Origin: a virus
Virus record (IMG/VR): IMGVR_UViG_3300035701_007061
Coordinates: 1 to 62,274 of that record
Length of the DNA stretch: 62,274 bases
Reading direction: 5' to 3' (one strand)
Both the position numbers and the translations under genes were made by a program. Positions 9,647 through 18,908 of the stretch are shown here, in pieces. The notes beneath the pieces were generated by a model. The model ran no database searches. It was not told where the DNA came from and was given only the letters and a program-made list of their open reading frames with translations. Each line of letters starts with the position of its first letter. Position 1 is the first letter of the stretch.

Positions 9647-10123
9647 TCACGAGTAAAATTTTCGCACTCCTTTCAATATAGACTTAGTATTAGCAGTATT
9701 CATCGTCGTATTCAAATCAATAATTTTATTAAGACCTAATTGATCATTTAACTTTTCTATTTCATTTAACAACTTTCCTTCAATTTCATCATGTTTATCA
9801 ATAATTTTATTATTTTTTGCACCTGCTTCTTCACCTTGTGCAGGTGGTTTTGAAGCTTCATCTTTATCTGCAGGTTTTGAAGCTTCATCTTTATCTGCAG
9901 GCTTTGAAGTCTCATCTTTATCTGCAGTCTCATCTGTATTACCTGCACTTTTTTCTAATTCTTGAAGTTCTTTTTCAATAGCATCTAATTCTTCTGGAGT
10001 TTTTGCATTTTGAATCTTTTTCTCTAACTCTTTAACTTTATCATCTTGAGCTTTTTTAACTATTTCATGACTCTCTTTTGTAATCAAATTATCTAGCCAA
10101 TCAGGCATTTGATTTACGCGCAT
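9647..10123 (-). CDS. acidic low-complexity protein between terminase and portal
   Basis: 158 residues. The N-terminal part (MPDWLDNLI...) is followed by a helical Lys/Glu region, three near-identical nine-residue repeats (SKPADKDEA type, about residues 66-92) and a short helical C terminus. It has a strong GGAGG site and overlaps the upstream 107-residue gene by 23 bases. No family recognised. Position and acidic, probably disordered character suggest a head-assembly or terminase accessory protein, but that is inference only. Confidence 0.5.
   Translation of the reverse strand: MRVNQMPDWLDNLITKESHEIVKKAQDDKVKELEKKIQNAKTPEELDAIEKELQELEKSAGNTDETADKDETSKPADKDEASKPADKDEASKPPAQGEEAGAKNNKIIDKHDEIEGKLLNEIEKLNDQLGLNKIIDLNTTMNTANTKSILKGVRKFYS
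9846..9926 (-). repeat. 27-bp tandem repeat, three copies
   Basis: Three adjacent 27-base units (9846-9872, 9873-9899, 9900-9926). The first two are identical and the third has a few changes. They encode the nine-residue KPADKDEAS-type repeat in the acidic protein. The frame is kept if copy number changes. Confidence 0.9.
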
Positions 10124-10424
10124 TTCTATCCTCCTTAAATTGTCTATTTGATAGCATGATCAATCTTTGAATTTGCATATCACAATCATTTTGTAGATAT
10201 TGCAACTCAAGTTTTAGTTGATCAACTAATTGTATTAAATTACTTGTATTTGACTTTATTCTATTTTTTCTATAGCCAATATCATTAGGCAATTTATTAA
10301 TTAAACTATTTGTTTTTAATAAATATTGATAAAATGTAGCTGCATCTTTAGACAATGAATTTACATGACTTACAATCTGTCGTCTAAGTTCTTGATATGC
10401 TTTAACTTGATCATTATAGCTCAT
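10101..10424 (-). CDS. small coiled-coil protein next to large terminase
   Basis: 107 residues, almost wholly helical with heptad-like spacing (LIQLVDQLKLELQYL near residue 65), basic at the C terminus. Its ATG overlaps the terminase stop (ATGA), so it is made from the same message. Small coiled-coil proteins beside TerL often act as small terminase subunits, but there is no DNA-binding motif to prove it. Small terminase is my best guess, with low certainty. Confidence 0.45.
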   Translation of the reverse strand: MSYNDQVKAYQELRRQIVSHVNSLSKDAATFYQYLLKTNSLINKLPNDIGYRKNRIKSNTSNLIQLVDQLKLELQYLQNDCDMQIQRLIMLSNRQFKEDRNARKSNA

Positions 10425-12325
10425 CTTCGTATTCCTAATCTTCTTGCTAAAATCATTCTATCCATTAAAGAGCCTTGCATTCTTCCAGTATTGCCACTTC
10501 TAGTAATATTAGCAGTTGCTATTTGAGGACCGCCAACTGAAACTGAAACTGATGAAATTCTAGCAGGTGATGCAACTGATTCTTCTTCTATTGCAACTGA
10601 AACAGCATTTGCCAAAACATCTGCATAGTCATCAGAAGTGACATCTCCAGATTTTGGTGCTTCAACCATGAATTGTTTCTTTCCAATTTTTTTCTCTTGC
10701 AGATATTTTAATTCCATTATACCGTCTTGATTATTTAAAATAGATAACCTCTTATCATATATAATAGATCGTAAATTCTTAAAAATTTTCATATTATATT
10801 GTCTAGAAAAATGAGTCTTTACAGCGTCAATCCCAAGCTTAATAAACTTTTGAATAGATGCAGCAGATTCAAATTGGTCATAAACAATCTTTGAAACTCT
10901 AAAATCTTTAGTTAATTTAATTACATAATTATCAATTATCTCTATATCAATAAAATCATAAGCAGAAAATTCTGGATCATCGACAGACCATCTTATCCAT
11001 TTATCAACTACAACTATTTGTCTACCAATATTGTCTTGTTCACAATGCACCATAGCCAAAGCATAACCATTACCACTAGTTGCTGGATCAAGCGCAACAT
11101 AATATCTAAATCTACCGGGAGCTCTTTCAGTTTCAGATCTATATATTGGAATCTTCTTTAGTTTTCCTTCTTCATCATACGAATCTTCATATTTAATAAT
11201 GCTAATACATTCATCTATCTTTTCAGGGAATTTGAAAAATCCTGTAACAGTTGTTGAAAACTGAGCGCCATATTCAGTCCAAAATGCATCAGGCTCTTTC
11301 TTATATCTATTTTTTAAAAAGCTAAACTCAATATTTGGATTCATTTCCCATGTCGGTAACTGAAGCATTATTGTTTCTTTGTCTTCAAACGAAGCTAAAA
11401 ATAAATCATAAAATATACCACTCTTAGTATATGGACTCGAGATACAAATAATCTTACTATCTTTTCCAAATGTTGCGCCTGATGGCGTCAAACCTTCATA
11501 TACTTTTTTACCACCTCTATTGCCTTCATTATCAACAAAATGAGCTAATTCATCAAATAATGCGACAATTACTGATCCACCTCTAGAGCCTCTAGCAGAA
11601 CATAATAATGATTCAATTCTAATTGTTGATCGTTTCTTTAATGGTTTACCATATAATTTTTCTTCATTCTTCATCTTTTTAATATCATGTTTTGTTCTTA
11701 AATTGAGCTCACTATCATTAAAGCTTGCAATATACGGTAAAAACCATTCTGAATTGAATATTCTATTTTGAATCTGCGTAGCTAATTCTAATGCCTGATC
11801 ACCACTAGATGCAACATTGACAATTTTAATAATTTCATCTTCAGCCATGTGATAATATGCTTGAGGATTGTCTTTAATAATTAACTTGTAAGCTTCATAC
11901 GCAGAAATTATTGATGCCAAAAAAGTCTTACCACCTCGTCTGCCACAAGCTAATAATAGTTCTTTTGCACAATAATTGAAAACATCATCTGTAGTTGAGA
12001 TATTTGTTCGTTTTTGATTGATTAAATATAAAGCATACTCTTTTTCTGTTAATAGCTTACCTTCTTCATCGTAAGGAAACGATCTTAACTGTATTATTTT
12101 CTCTTTGTCATCTAATTTCAAATTGTAAAAAAACTTTAATATGAATTTCTGAGGTGGTTGTAATGTTTTAATATTTAAATAATATGGAGATTCAACAAAA
12201 GTTAATATATCAACTACCTCATCTTCTTCTATGATATTATTAATAAAATTATTAAAAATGTCTTCAAAAGATGATGTAGTCTCTTTACTTTCAATTTGAA
12301 CTAATTTACTTTGTAATTTAGGCAT
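10421..12325 (-). CDS. terL: terminase large subunit
   Basis: 634 residues with the two TerL domains. The ATPase has Walker A CGRRGGKT (about 127-134) and Walker B VIVALFDELAHF (acid pair D258/E259), with a coupling SSP motif at ISSPY (about 305). The RNase H-like nuclease begins at YYVALDPATSGNG (about 415), where the Asp binds metal. A second acid lies near YDQFE (about 480) and the last at SDDYADVLANA (about 580). It powers DNA packaging through the portal and cuts the concatemer. Length and motif order are normal. No intein or frameshift is seen. Confidence 0.93.
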   Translation of the reverse strand: MPKLQSKLVQIESKETTSSFEDIFNNFINNIIEEDEVVDILTFVESPYYLNIKTLQPPQKFILKFFYNLKLDDKEKIIQLRSFPYDEEGKLLTEKEYALYLINQKRTNISTTDDVFNYCAKELLLACGRRGGKTFLASIISAYEAYKLIIKDNPQAYYHMAEDEIIKIVNVASSGDQALELATQIQNRIFNSEWFLPYIASFNDSELNLRTKHDIKKMKNEEKLYGKPLKKRSTIRIESLLCSARGSRGGSVIVALFDELAHFVDNEGNRGGKKVYEGLTPSGATFGKDSKIICISSPYTKSGIFYDLFLASFEDKETIMLQLPTWEMNPNIEFSFLKNRYKKEPDAFWTEYGAQFSTTVTGFFKFPEKIDECISIIKYEDSYDEEGKLKKIPIYRSETERAPGRFRYYVALDPATSGNGYALAMVHCEQDNIGRQIVVVDKWIRWSVDDPEFSAYDFIDIEIIDNYVIKLTKDFRVSKIVYDQFESAASIQKFIKLGIDAVKTHFSRQYNMKIFKNLRSIIYDKRLSILNNQDGIMELKYLQEKKIGKKQFMVEAPKSGDVTSDDYADVLANAVSVAIEEESVASPARISSVSVSVGGPQIATANITRSGNTGRMQGSLMDRMILARRLGIRR

Positions 12326-12335
12326 TTATTTTCAC

Positions 12336-13574
12336 TTAAAAATATTTACTTGCAACATCTTTATGAAAGCAATCTTTTCCACAACTACAAACTAATTGAT
12401 TTGAATACTTTGTAACAATAAATTCATCAACATTAACAACATTTGCAGCAACTTTTACAATCGTCTTTGGCTCATACACAAATCTTATATGCTTATCAAA
12501 TGCTTTAATTATTAGTAACACCGATCTACTTTGTCTTAGTCTCTTAATTTCATCCATTCTTCTTAATGCAGATTCAGCTGCTTCAATCTGACGTCTAACA
12601 TAAGACCTTTTTTTACCTAACAGTTCTGCAATTTCTTTAGGATTTAATTCTTGTGGCCCATGTTCTTCTGATAAACCATATTTCATTTTTATAATTTTTC
12701 TTTGCATTGGATCTTCTATTGCATTTATACTATCTTGAATTATTTTTTTAATTTTACTAGTAATTCGTTCGTCTTCAGCTGATTGATCTCTTTGTATATC
12801 ACCTGAAAGAGCTTCACCACCTAAAATTTCATGCTTAGAAGTGGGTCCTTCTTCCTTTGCAATTGGCTCATCTAACGACATTTTTCCAGTAGTACTAAGT
12901 AAATCAACAATAAGTTCAGGCGTTGCATGTGTTATTTTAGACGTAGGATCTGCATTAATTTCACGAGCAAGAGTTTCATAATCTATCTGCTCACCTGAAT
13001 GTCTAACTAAATATTGCTTAACTTCACGTAATAATCTTCTATCTTTTGCATCTATCTCAATATGATGTGGCTCAAAAAATTGTCTAGCTTTACCTATCAA
13101 TTGTTTTGAAAGAGTCATATCGAAATACTTAATAATACCCTGATTACTTGGATCAGCATTGATAATTGCTCTATGAAGAATAATGTCGCCTGCAGACTTT
13201 AAATCTTGAACATCAAATTTTGACCACGAATAACCTGGATGTCTATTTATAATCTTTCTTACTTTACTAAGTATTAACGGTTGAAAATTAGCATGTAACT
13301 TTCTAAATTCAGCAGGAGATCCAGTTTTTTGATAATTAGCTATTGATTGCTGAATTTCAGGAATTACCATGTTAAACTGTCTTTCATGTTTAAAATTAGC
13401 AGGCCTATATTTTTCTTTTTCTTCTGGCGACAAATTTTTAACTTGTATTTTAGTACGATGACCAGTTGGTGTCGTATGATAAACAAATTTTTCTTCCCAA
13501 TCAGCAGCAATCTTTTTTGTAATCTTATTACCTATCAATTTAGATAATTTAGACGAAATTAAAATTTTTAGCAT
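12336..13574 (-). CDS. sigma-70-like transcription factor with C-terminal SWIM-like zinc motif
   Basis: 412 residues. Residues about 90-175 resemble sigma region 2 (FRKLHANFQPLILSKVRKII and IKYFDMTLSKQLIGKAR). A region 3-like helix set follows (IDYETLAREI). Region 4 with its helix-turn-helix is at about 285-340 (DPMQRKIIKMKYG; PKEIAELLGKKRSYVRRQIE). Unusually, the last 25 residues carry LVCSCGKDCFH, a CxCx3CxH arrangement like a compact SWIM finger. The gene ends only ten bases before terL, so it is co-transcribed with the packaging genes. I infer a phage sigma factor that redirects host RNA polymerase to late promoters. Promoter preference cannot be read from the sequence. Confidence 0.75.
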   Translation of the reverse strand: MLKILISSKLSKLIGNKITKKIAADWEEKFVYHTTPTGHRTKIQVKNLSPEEKEKYRPANFKHERQFNMVIPEIQQSIANYQKTGSPAEFRKLHANFQPLILSKVRKIINRHPGYSWSKFDVQDLKSAGDIILHRAIINADPSNQGIIKYFDMTLSKQLIGKARQFFEPHHIEIDAKDRRLLREVKQYLVRHSGEQIDYETLAREINADPTSKITHATPELIVDLLSTTGKMSLDEPIAKEEGPTSKHEILGGEALSGDIQRDQSAEDERITSKIKKIIQDSINAIEDPMQRKIIKMKYGLSEEHGPQELNPKEIAELLGKKRSYVRRQIEAAESALRRMDEIKRLRQSRSVLLIIKAFDKHIRFVYEPKTIVKVAANVVNVDEFIVTKYSNQLVCSCGKDCFHKDVASKYF

Positions 13575-13576
13575 AA

Positions 13577-13966
13577 TTATCCTTTCAAAACATGATTTAA
13601 TTCATCTCTTTTTGTAATTCCAGCAGCTTGCTTTGCCTTTTCAATAATATTACATGCATTTTTTTGTTTATCTAAAATACTAGAAATTCTTTGATTATTT
13701 TTAATTTTAATTTCCTTAGATGAAACTGAACCATACTGCTGTTTATCGCGATTAATTTTTCTTTCCTGTATAGCTGACCATCGATGGTCAGCATCTTTTC
13801 CAATAAAAATGTCAACTGACTTAGCACTTCCAGTGAAGTTTGTAATTGATATTATCTTATCAGCTTTTTCATTACATATTGGACAATTTGCATCATCGTC
13901 ATCATATTTTTTTGTTTCTTCAAACTTTAAAGCACATTTACTACATACAAATTCATAAATTGGCAT
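13577..13966 (-). CDS. FmdB-like zinc-ribbon regulatory protein
   Basis: 129 residues. The N terminus MPIYEFVCSKCALKFEE followed by ANCPICNEK is the FmdB/zinc-ribbon pattern (CxxC...CxxC in the first 35 residues), common in phage head/packaging operons. The remainder is basic and helical. It lies two bases upstream of the sigma-factor start and so is probably co-translated. Members bind zinc; the function in phages is not established. A second FmdB-like protein is encoded at 25144-25404. Confidence 0.7.
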   Translation of the reverse strand: MPIYEFVCSKCALKFEETKKYDDDDANCPICNEKADKIISITNFTGSAKSVDIFIGKDADHRWSAIQERKINRDKQQYGSVSSKEIKIKNNQRISSILDKQKNACNIIEKAKQAAGITKRDELNHVLKG

Positions 13967-13989
13967 AATTAATCTCCTTAATCTGTTAA

Positions 13990-14781
13990 CTAAATTTTGC
14001 GTTCTATTCCAACAATTTTTTCAAAAAAACTATCTAACTCGTTCTGTAATTCTTTTTTTCGATCTTCTTTTTCTTGCAATATTTTCACAGCTTTTTCATA
14101 AATATCAAAATAAATCTGAAACATTTTTGGCTTTAATAACAATGTAGATTGTCTTATTTCTTCTCTGGTCACATTCATTTTACTACTAATATACCATGTA
14201 TCCATAAACTCATTACTAATTTGATAAATATACTCAAACTTATCATTAACATAAACTTCAAAGTCAACATGCGATAATAGGCCAAAACTATCATTTACAA
14301 AAGACAGATTTATTGTATGTTTAACATCTTCTAGTAACATTGATTCAACTAGTCTATTATATATGACATAATCTTCATGAACCATAATCTGCACATTATT
14401 ATTTATTTTATTTTTTAATAATTTTGCATAATCATTAAGTATCAAAGATTTAATAACAAATATTCTCCCATCAACATACATCATTTGGCGATCAATGCAT
14501 TCTTTGAAATCAATATAACATATTTTTGTAACAACTTCAGTAGTCTTTATCACAATATGACAAAAATCAACATTATGTACGCATGATGAATGTGACAACA
14601 CAAGTTTTTTTGATTTTTGACAAAATAAAATAAAATTATTACCTATCTTAAAGCTAGGTTTTGTAATCAAAATAAAAATTGTTAAAATTACAAAAATAGC
14701 AAAAAAAACAATTACAATTTCTACAGTACCAATACTAGTTAAAAAAGTCCATACATTTGTTATAGTTGTTGTTGAGTCCAT
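13990..14781 (-). CDS. single-pass membrane protein of unknown function
   Basis: 263 residues. One hydrophobic segment (about residues 18-40, VEIVIVFFAIFVILTIFILI) is followed by a soluble domain of about 150 residues with mixed alpha/beta character and a C-terminal Lys/Glu coiled coil (QEKEDRKKELQNELD). The short N terminus is polar without a cleavage site, so it is probably a signal anchor. It is the first gene of the leftward head operon after a zinc-ribbon microprotein. I do not recognise it; a membrane-tethered assembly factor is one possibility. Confidence 0.6.
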   Translation of the reverse strand: MDSTTTITNVWTFLTSIGTVEIVIVFFAIFVILTIFILITKPSFKIGNNFILFCQKSKKLVLSHSSCVHNVDFCHIVIKTTEVVTKICYIDFKECIDRQMMYVDGRIFVIKSLILNDYAKLLKNKINNNVQIMVHEDYVIYNRLVESMLLEDVKHTINLSFVNDSFGLLSHVDFEVYVNDKFEYIYQISNEFMDTWYISSKMNVTREEIRQSTLLLKPKMFQIYFDIYEKAVKILQEKEDRKKELQNELDSFFEKIVGIERKI

Positions 14782-14839
14782 CCCATCTTCCTTGTTAATA
14801 TTATTAATCGTTCTTTAATCAATTCAAACAAAATTATGC

Positions 14840-15010
14840 TCAAACATATATAGTTAATTTTGTTCTATCTTTATACCTATTAACAAAACAATCAGTGCAT
14901 ACAACTTCTCCATAAGCAACTTCAATTATCTCTTTTGTCTTTTTATCAACAATTTCTATCGGAATTCTTCTCATTGCATCTTTAATTTCATTGCAATCGG
15001 GACATCGCAT
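14840..15010 (-). CDS. 56-residue zinc-ribbon microprotein
   Basis: A short ORF starting MRCPDCNE and carrying a second pair VCTDCF near residue 38, with the two CxxC knuckles separated by a basic strand-rich linker. The ATG at 15010 has a good AGAGGTG site. The two intact Cys pairs and the spacing support a real gene. It is the most upstream leftward gene, transcribed divergently from the Ig-like gene at 15322. Role unknown. Confidence 0.65.
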   Translation of the reverse strand: MRCPDCNEIKDAMRRIPIEIVDKKTKEIIEVAYGEVVCTDCFVNRYKDRTKLTIYV

Positions 15011-15321
15011 ATTACACCTCTACTTCATATAAATTGATTACATCATTATATATAATATTTATAAAGAGAAAATAATCACTGTTTAATGAAAAGATACGTT
15101 TGCATTTTAGACGATATAAATCAACTATATAAATCTATAATAATTCTTTTATAAATCTAAATTAACTATAGTAACATTTACAAAGAGCATATTGAAACAT
15201 AAAAAATTCTAAACATTTTGTGATAAACTACAACTTGTCAGTGAACATTAAAAATTTAGTTTTGTGTATCATTTAAAAATAGTCAAGCAAATGTAGTAGT
15301 AATAAAGGAAGGAACTGAAAT
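15011..15321. promoter_or_regulatory. divergent intergenic region
   Basis: 311 bases without an ORF between divergently oriented genes, very AT-rich (TATAAATCTATAATAATT and similar). It must hold the promoters for the leftward head operon and the rightward Ig-like genes, but I cannot assign -35/-10 boxes with confidence. The only clear site is the AAGGAAGG ribosome binding site at the right end. No strong hairpin seen. Confidence 0.5.
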
Positions 15322-15912
15322 ATGTGGCAGAAGAAAGATTTGATTCCATTAAATGGCGGAAATTATCCACTGAACATAGGACCGTTTATTAGCTCAGTAG
15401 ATGGTAAGACGCCTTTAACAACTCTAACAGTAGTGCCAAGTGATGTAAGGATATCAAAGAACGATGGTGCGTTTGAGCAAGGCATTGTAGGAACGTTCTT
15501 TGAACACAAAGAACACGGATGGTTTAGACTTGAATTACTTGGTGCCACTTTAGGAAAACTGATTTTATCAGTTCAGCTACCGGGAGCTCTTCCCTTTAAG
15601 CATACTTATGAAGTGGCTGTTTATCAACCCCCTATTTTTACTTATGACGTTGCAGATTTAGTTTCTGCTAACTTAGGAGAAGTTATTAGTTTCCATGTAG
15701 TTTTCACTGGGTTATTTTGTCAATGTCAATGGCAATATTCTAATTCAAATGCACCTTATGACTGGAAAGATACACCCTTTGTGGGTCCTTATATTACTGG
15801 CATTATAAGCAATGATGACAATATTGGGCACATGCAATATGGTTATTATCGTGCAATAGTAACTAATTCTGTCGGAGCTATTACTTCAAAAATAAATACA
15901 TTACAATCATAA
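15322..15912 (+). CDS. Ig-like domain structural protein (paralogue 1)
   Basis: 196 residues, plus strand, with a strong AAGGAAGG site. Residues 1-95 form a beta-rich domain opening LIPLNGGNYPLNIGPFISS. Residues 100-196 form an Ig-like domain ending with a Y-Y-R-A-x-V-T-N signature (YYRAIVTNSVGAI). The protein is a paralogue of the next gene with the same two-domain plan. Similar two-domain proteins occur as head or tail decorations that bind host-surface or mucus sugars. The carbohydrate-binding role is general knowledge of phage Ig domains, not visible here. The two genes are the only rightward structural genes in the window. Confidence 0.65.
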   Translation: MWQKKDLIPLNGGNYPLNIGPFISSVDGKTPLTTLTVVPSDVRISKNDGAFEQGIVGTFFEHKEHGWFRLELLGATLGKLILSVQLPGALPFKHTYEVAVYQPPIFTYDVADLVSANLGEVISFHVVFTGLFCQCQWQYSNSNAPYDWKDTPFVGPYITGIISNDDNIGHMQYGYYRAIVTNSVGAITSKINTLQS

Positions 15913-15953
15913 AACTTTAAGTGTAGTAAAAATTATTTAAAGAAGGGCATATC

Positions 15954-16574
15954 ATGAGAAAAGATTATTTACAATTAAACAGTAGTACAACTTTAAAAAT
16001 AGGGCCATTTATAAGTGACGTTGACGGAATAACACCTGTGACCAATTTAGTCGCTACAGCAGCAGATATTAGGATGGCCTTACCGACTACTTATATGGAA
16101 ATTATAAATCCTGCCGACCCAGTTATGGTTCATGTTGAGAATGGATGGTATGATTTATTTGTAGATGCAGCTAATGTTAATGTTGAAAACGTTATGTTAC
16201 TAATGATACATCTAGCAGGTGCTCTCCCAGTAAGACAGACATACACAGTTGCAGATTTGCGACCTGTAATTATAACGCAACCACTTGAAGATGCAAGTGC
16301 CTCGGATGAAGACTCCCCTGTAGCTTTTAATGTAGATTTTATTGGATATAATAATGAAATTTGTAATTTGCAATGGCAGTTTTCAGTTGGAAATAGTCCT
16401 TACACCTGGGCAGATATTCCAAACTTTATTCAGAAAGTTGTAGTGGGATATATAGATGGTGCGTTTGGAGTGGGAGGAGATCTTAAAGAAGGGTATTATC
16501 GTGCAGTCATAACAAACACTGATGGTTTAACTACCATATCAAATATTTGTCATGTTTCTATTGAAGCACCATAA
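15954..16574 (+). CDS. Ig-like domain structural protein (paralogue 2)
   Basis: 206 residues. It aligns over its whole length with the preceding gene: IGPFISDVDGITPVTNL matches IGPFISSVDGKTPLTTL, and LQWQFSVGNSPYTW matches CQWQYSNSNAPYDW, with the same closing YYRAVITNTDG. A good AAGAAGGG site lies before the ATG and 42 bases separate the two genes, so they form one rightward operon. Tandem duplication followed by divergence is the simplest history. It converges on the leftward 70-residue gene at 16590. Confidence 0.65.
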   Translation: MRKDYLQLNSSTTLKIGPFISDVDGITPVTNLVATAADIRMALPTTYMEIINPADPVMVHVENGWYDLFVDAANVNVENVMLLMIHLAGALPVRQTYTVADLRPVIITQPLEDASASDEDSPVAFNVDFIGYNNEICNLQWQFSVGNSPYTWADIPNFIQKVVVGYIDGAFGVGGDLKEGYYRAVITNTDGLTTISNICHVSIEAP

Positions 16575-16589
16575 AAAGAGCTACAACCT

Positions 16590-16802
16590 TTATTTTATTG
16601 ACTTTGGAAGTAATTTACGACTTCCAATTAAATTAGTTTTATGTTTAAGTTTAGGAACTTTTATTGCTTTGTCTGCTGCTAACAATCTACATTTTACATA
16701 AAATTTATATTCAGTATCCGATACGTCTAAATTTGTTATATTTAATTCTTCAACACGTGAATCATAAAGGAAGCTTATGAAGTCTTTAATACTCATTATC
16801 AT
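16590..16802 (-). CDS. small protein of unknown function
   Basis: 70 residues, mixed charge with a basic C terminus (KVPKLKHKTNLIGSRKLLPK). The upstream ribosome site is weak (GGAAAAG). It directly follows topA in the leftward direction, 26 bases after the stop. No motif recognised. Its end faces the end of the rightward Ig-like gene with 15 bases between them. Confidence 0.4.
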   Translation of the reverse strand: MIMSIKDFISFLYDSRVEELNITNLDVSDTEYKFYVKCRLLAADKAIKVPKLKHKTNLIGSRKLLPKSIK

Positions 16803-16828
16803 AAAAATTTCTTTTCCATTTCTTTGAA

Positions 16829-18880
16829 TTATACATCAGATTTCTTTTTCTTAAAATTTTTATTTTTAAACTCAAATGGTTTGCCGTCTAATGAAAACAT
16901 TCTATGACATTTAGGAAATGCATCACAACCGCAAAATTCTTTACCAGATTTTTTACCAACTCGAATTACTATTTTAGATCCACATTTATCACATTTAACA
17001 CCTTCAAGATATCTTTTTTCTTTGATTTCTATTACAATAGGCTCACCATTCTCACCAATTTTAAACATAGCAAGACATTCTTTTGTCGAATACCCGTCAC
17101 AACCATAAAAAGCTCCAAACTTACTAAATCTTTTTACTAATTTATATTTACCACACTTAGGACATGTTATTTCAGTTACATCTTTACCCTTAGTACTTTC
17201 AGACGATTTTGCAAGATCTAATCTTTTAGCAAGCTCTTTATAAAAATCGTCTACCACTTTAAACCAAACTTTATTAGCATTAGCTACATCATCTAATTGA
17301 TCTTCTATTCTAGCAGTAAAATTGACGTTCATCAATTCTGGAAATGCAGTCAACAAATACTCACATATCTTTTTTCCTAAATCTGTAGGAACAAATGCTT
17401 TTCCTTTTTTGTCAATGTATTGTCTAGTCAATAGCGTATCAATAATAGTAGCATACGTTGAAGGTCGACCTATGCCCTCTTCTTCTAATTTTTTCACTAA
17501 AGATGCAGTATTAAACATTGCTGGAGGTTTTGTAAAATGTTGCTCACCTTTAACAGAATCCAATTCAACTTTTTGACCATCATTTAAATCAGGTAACGCT
17601 TCATCCTTAAATGTAGAATATGGCCAACATTTCAAAAAACCATCAAATACTAAGATTTGACCATTAGCTGTGAATATGTGTTTGTCATCAGTTGATTTTA
17701 TTTCAACTTTTGTTGCATCAAGTTCAGCGTCAGTCATTTGACATGCAATAAATCTATTATAAATTGCACTATACAATCTAAATTCATCATCGGGCGCACT
17801 TTGTCTTATGTCATTTAATTCAAACTCAAGATGAGAGGGTCTTATACCTTCATGAGCTTCTTGCGCATTTTTGTCTTTTGACTTATAAATGATAGCACTT
17901 GCTGGCAAATATTTATTCCCAAACGCAGTCTTTATATGTTGTCTTACAGAATCAATTGCTTCAGTACTAATATTCACTGAATCAGTTCTATGATATGTGA
18001 TAAGACCAGTTCTGTCATGATTACCTATTGCAAAACCTTCATATAAACTTTGAGCAACTCTCATAGTTTTCTTGCCATCCCAGTTAAACTCAGATGAACA
18101 AAACTGTTGCAGTGATGCAGTATTGAATATAGGAAATGGCGACTTTTTCTTTCTTGACTTAGCTATTGAACTAATAAACCAGTTTTTACTCTTATTAATT
18201 GAATCAACTATTTTTTTAACTTGATCTTCATTAATCAATTTTTCTTTTGTAGAATAATTTGCCTTAAATGACTTATTATTTGTCAAAAATTGACCAACTA
18301 TGTCCCAATATTCTTCAGTTACAAATGCATCAATTTCTTTTTGTCGTTGAGATATAAATAACAGTCCTATTGATTGAACTCTTCCTGCAGATGTACCACT
18401 GCACACCTTTTTCCATAATATTGGTGATACCTTAAATCCAACAAGCATGTCCAATACTGCTCTAGCTTTTTGAGCATTGACCATTGGTATTTCTTGTTTT
18501 ATATCACTACAATTTTTAATTGCATCTAAGACTGCTTTTTTAGTTATTTCATTAAATTTTGCTCGTTTAATATCATGCTTTTTACTTAAAATAAAGGTAG
18601 CGATATTGTGCGCTATCATGCTTCCTTCTCTATCATTATCCATGGCCAAAAGCACTTCATCACAATCGTTTGCAGCTTTCTTTAAATCAGCTACTACACT
18701 TTTCTTTTTAGGTATCATTATATACTTTGGCTCATAATTATGTTCAATATCTATTGCATCACTTTTTGGTTCAATTTGATGCGTGTGCCCGACTGAAGCT
18801 TTTACTAAAAAATTAGACCCCAAAAATGATTGAATAGTTTTAACTTTACCCGGAGATTCTACTATAATTAATGTTTTCAT
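16829..18880 (-). CDS. topA: DNA topoisomerase I (type IA)
   Basis: 683 residues, the normal length for a bacterial-type enzyme. Toprim domain: LIIVESPGKVKTI at residues 4-16 (Glu8) and DNDRE at 81-85. The active-site tyrosine is Y296 in GLITYHRTDSVN. The core domains follow, then two C-terminal zinc ribbons (ITCPKCGKYKLV...FYGCDGY and VKCDKCGSKIVI...FCGCDAF). It relaxes negative supercoils by cutting one strand. It sits in the same leftward cluster as phage gyrase, suggesting the phage controls its own DNA topology. No intein or truncation is visible. Confidence 0.95.
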   Translation of the reverse strand: MKTLIIVESPGKVKTIQSFLGSNFLVKASVGHTHQIEPKSDAIDIEHNYEPKYIMIPKKKSVVADLKKAANDCDEVLLAMDNDREGSMIAHNIATFILSKKHDIKRAKFNEITKKAVLDAIKNCSDIKQEIPMVNAQKARAVLDMLVGFKVSPILWKKVCSGTSAGRVQSIGLLFISQRQKEIDAFVTEEYWDIVGQFLTNNKSFKANYSTKEKLINEDQVKKIVDSINKSKNWFISSIAKSRKKKSPFPIFNTASLQQFCSSEFNWDGKKTMRVAQSLYEGFAIGNHDRTGLITYHRTDSVNISTEAIDSVRQHIKTAFGNKYLPASAIIYKSKDKNAQEAHEGIRPSHLEFELNDIRQSAPDDEFRLYSAIYNRFIACQMTDAELDATKVEIKSTDDKHIFTANGQILVFDGFLKCWPYSTFKDEALPDLNDGQKVELDSVKGEQHFTKPPAMFNTASLVKKLEEEGIGRPSTYATIIDTLLTRQYIDKKGKAFVPTDLGKKICEYLLTAFPELMNVNFTARIEDQLDDVANANKVWFKVVDDFYKELAKRLDLAKSSESTKGKDVTEITCPKCGKYKLVKRFSKFGAFYGCDGYSTKECLAMFKIGENGEPIVIEIKEKRYLEGVKCDKCGSKIVIRVGKKSGKEFCGCDAFPKCHRMFSLDGKPFEFKNKNFKKKKSDV

Positions 18881-18908
18881 ATCTTATCTTTCACAAGGTT
18901 ATGTAAAT

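Noticed and set aside
15011-15321. Assignment of sigma-70 promoters in the divergent region
   Set aside because: Many -10-like TATAAT sequences occur by chance in such AT-rich DNA, and no properly spaced -35 box stands out.
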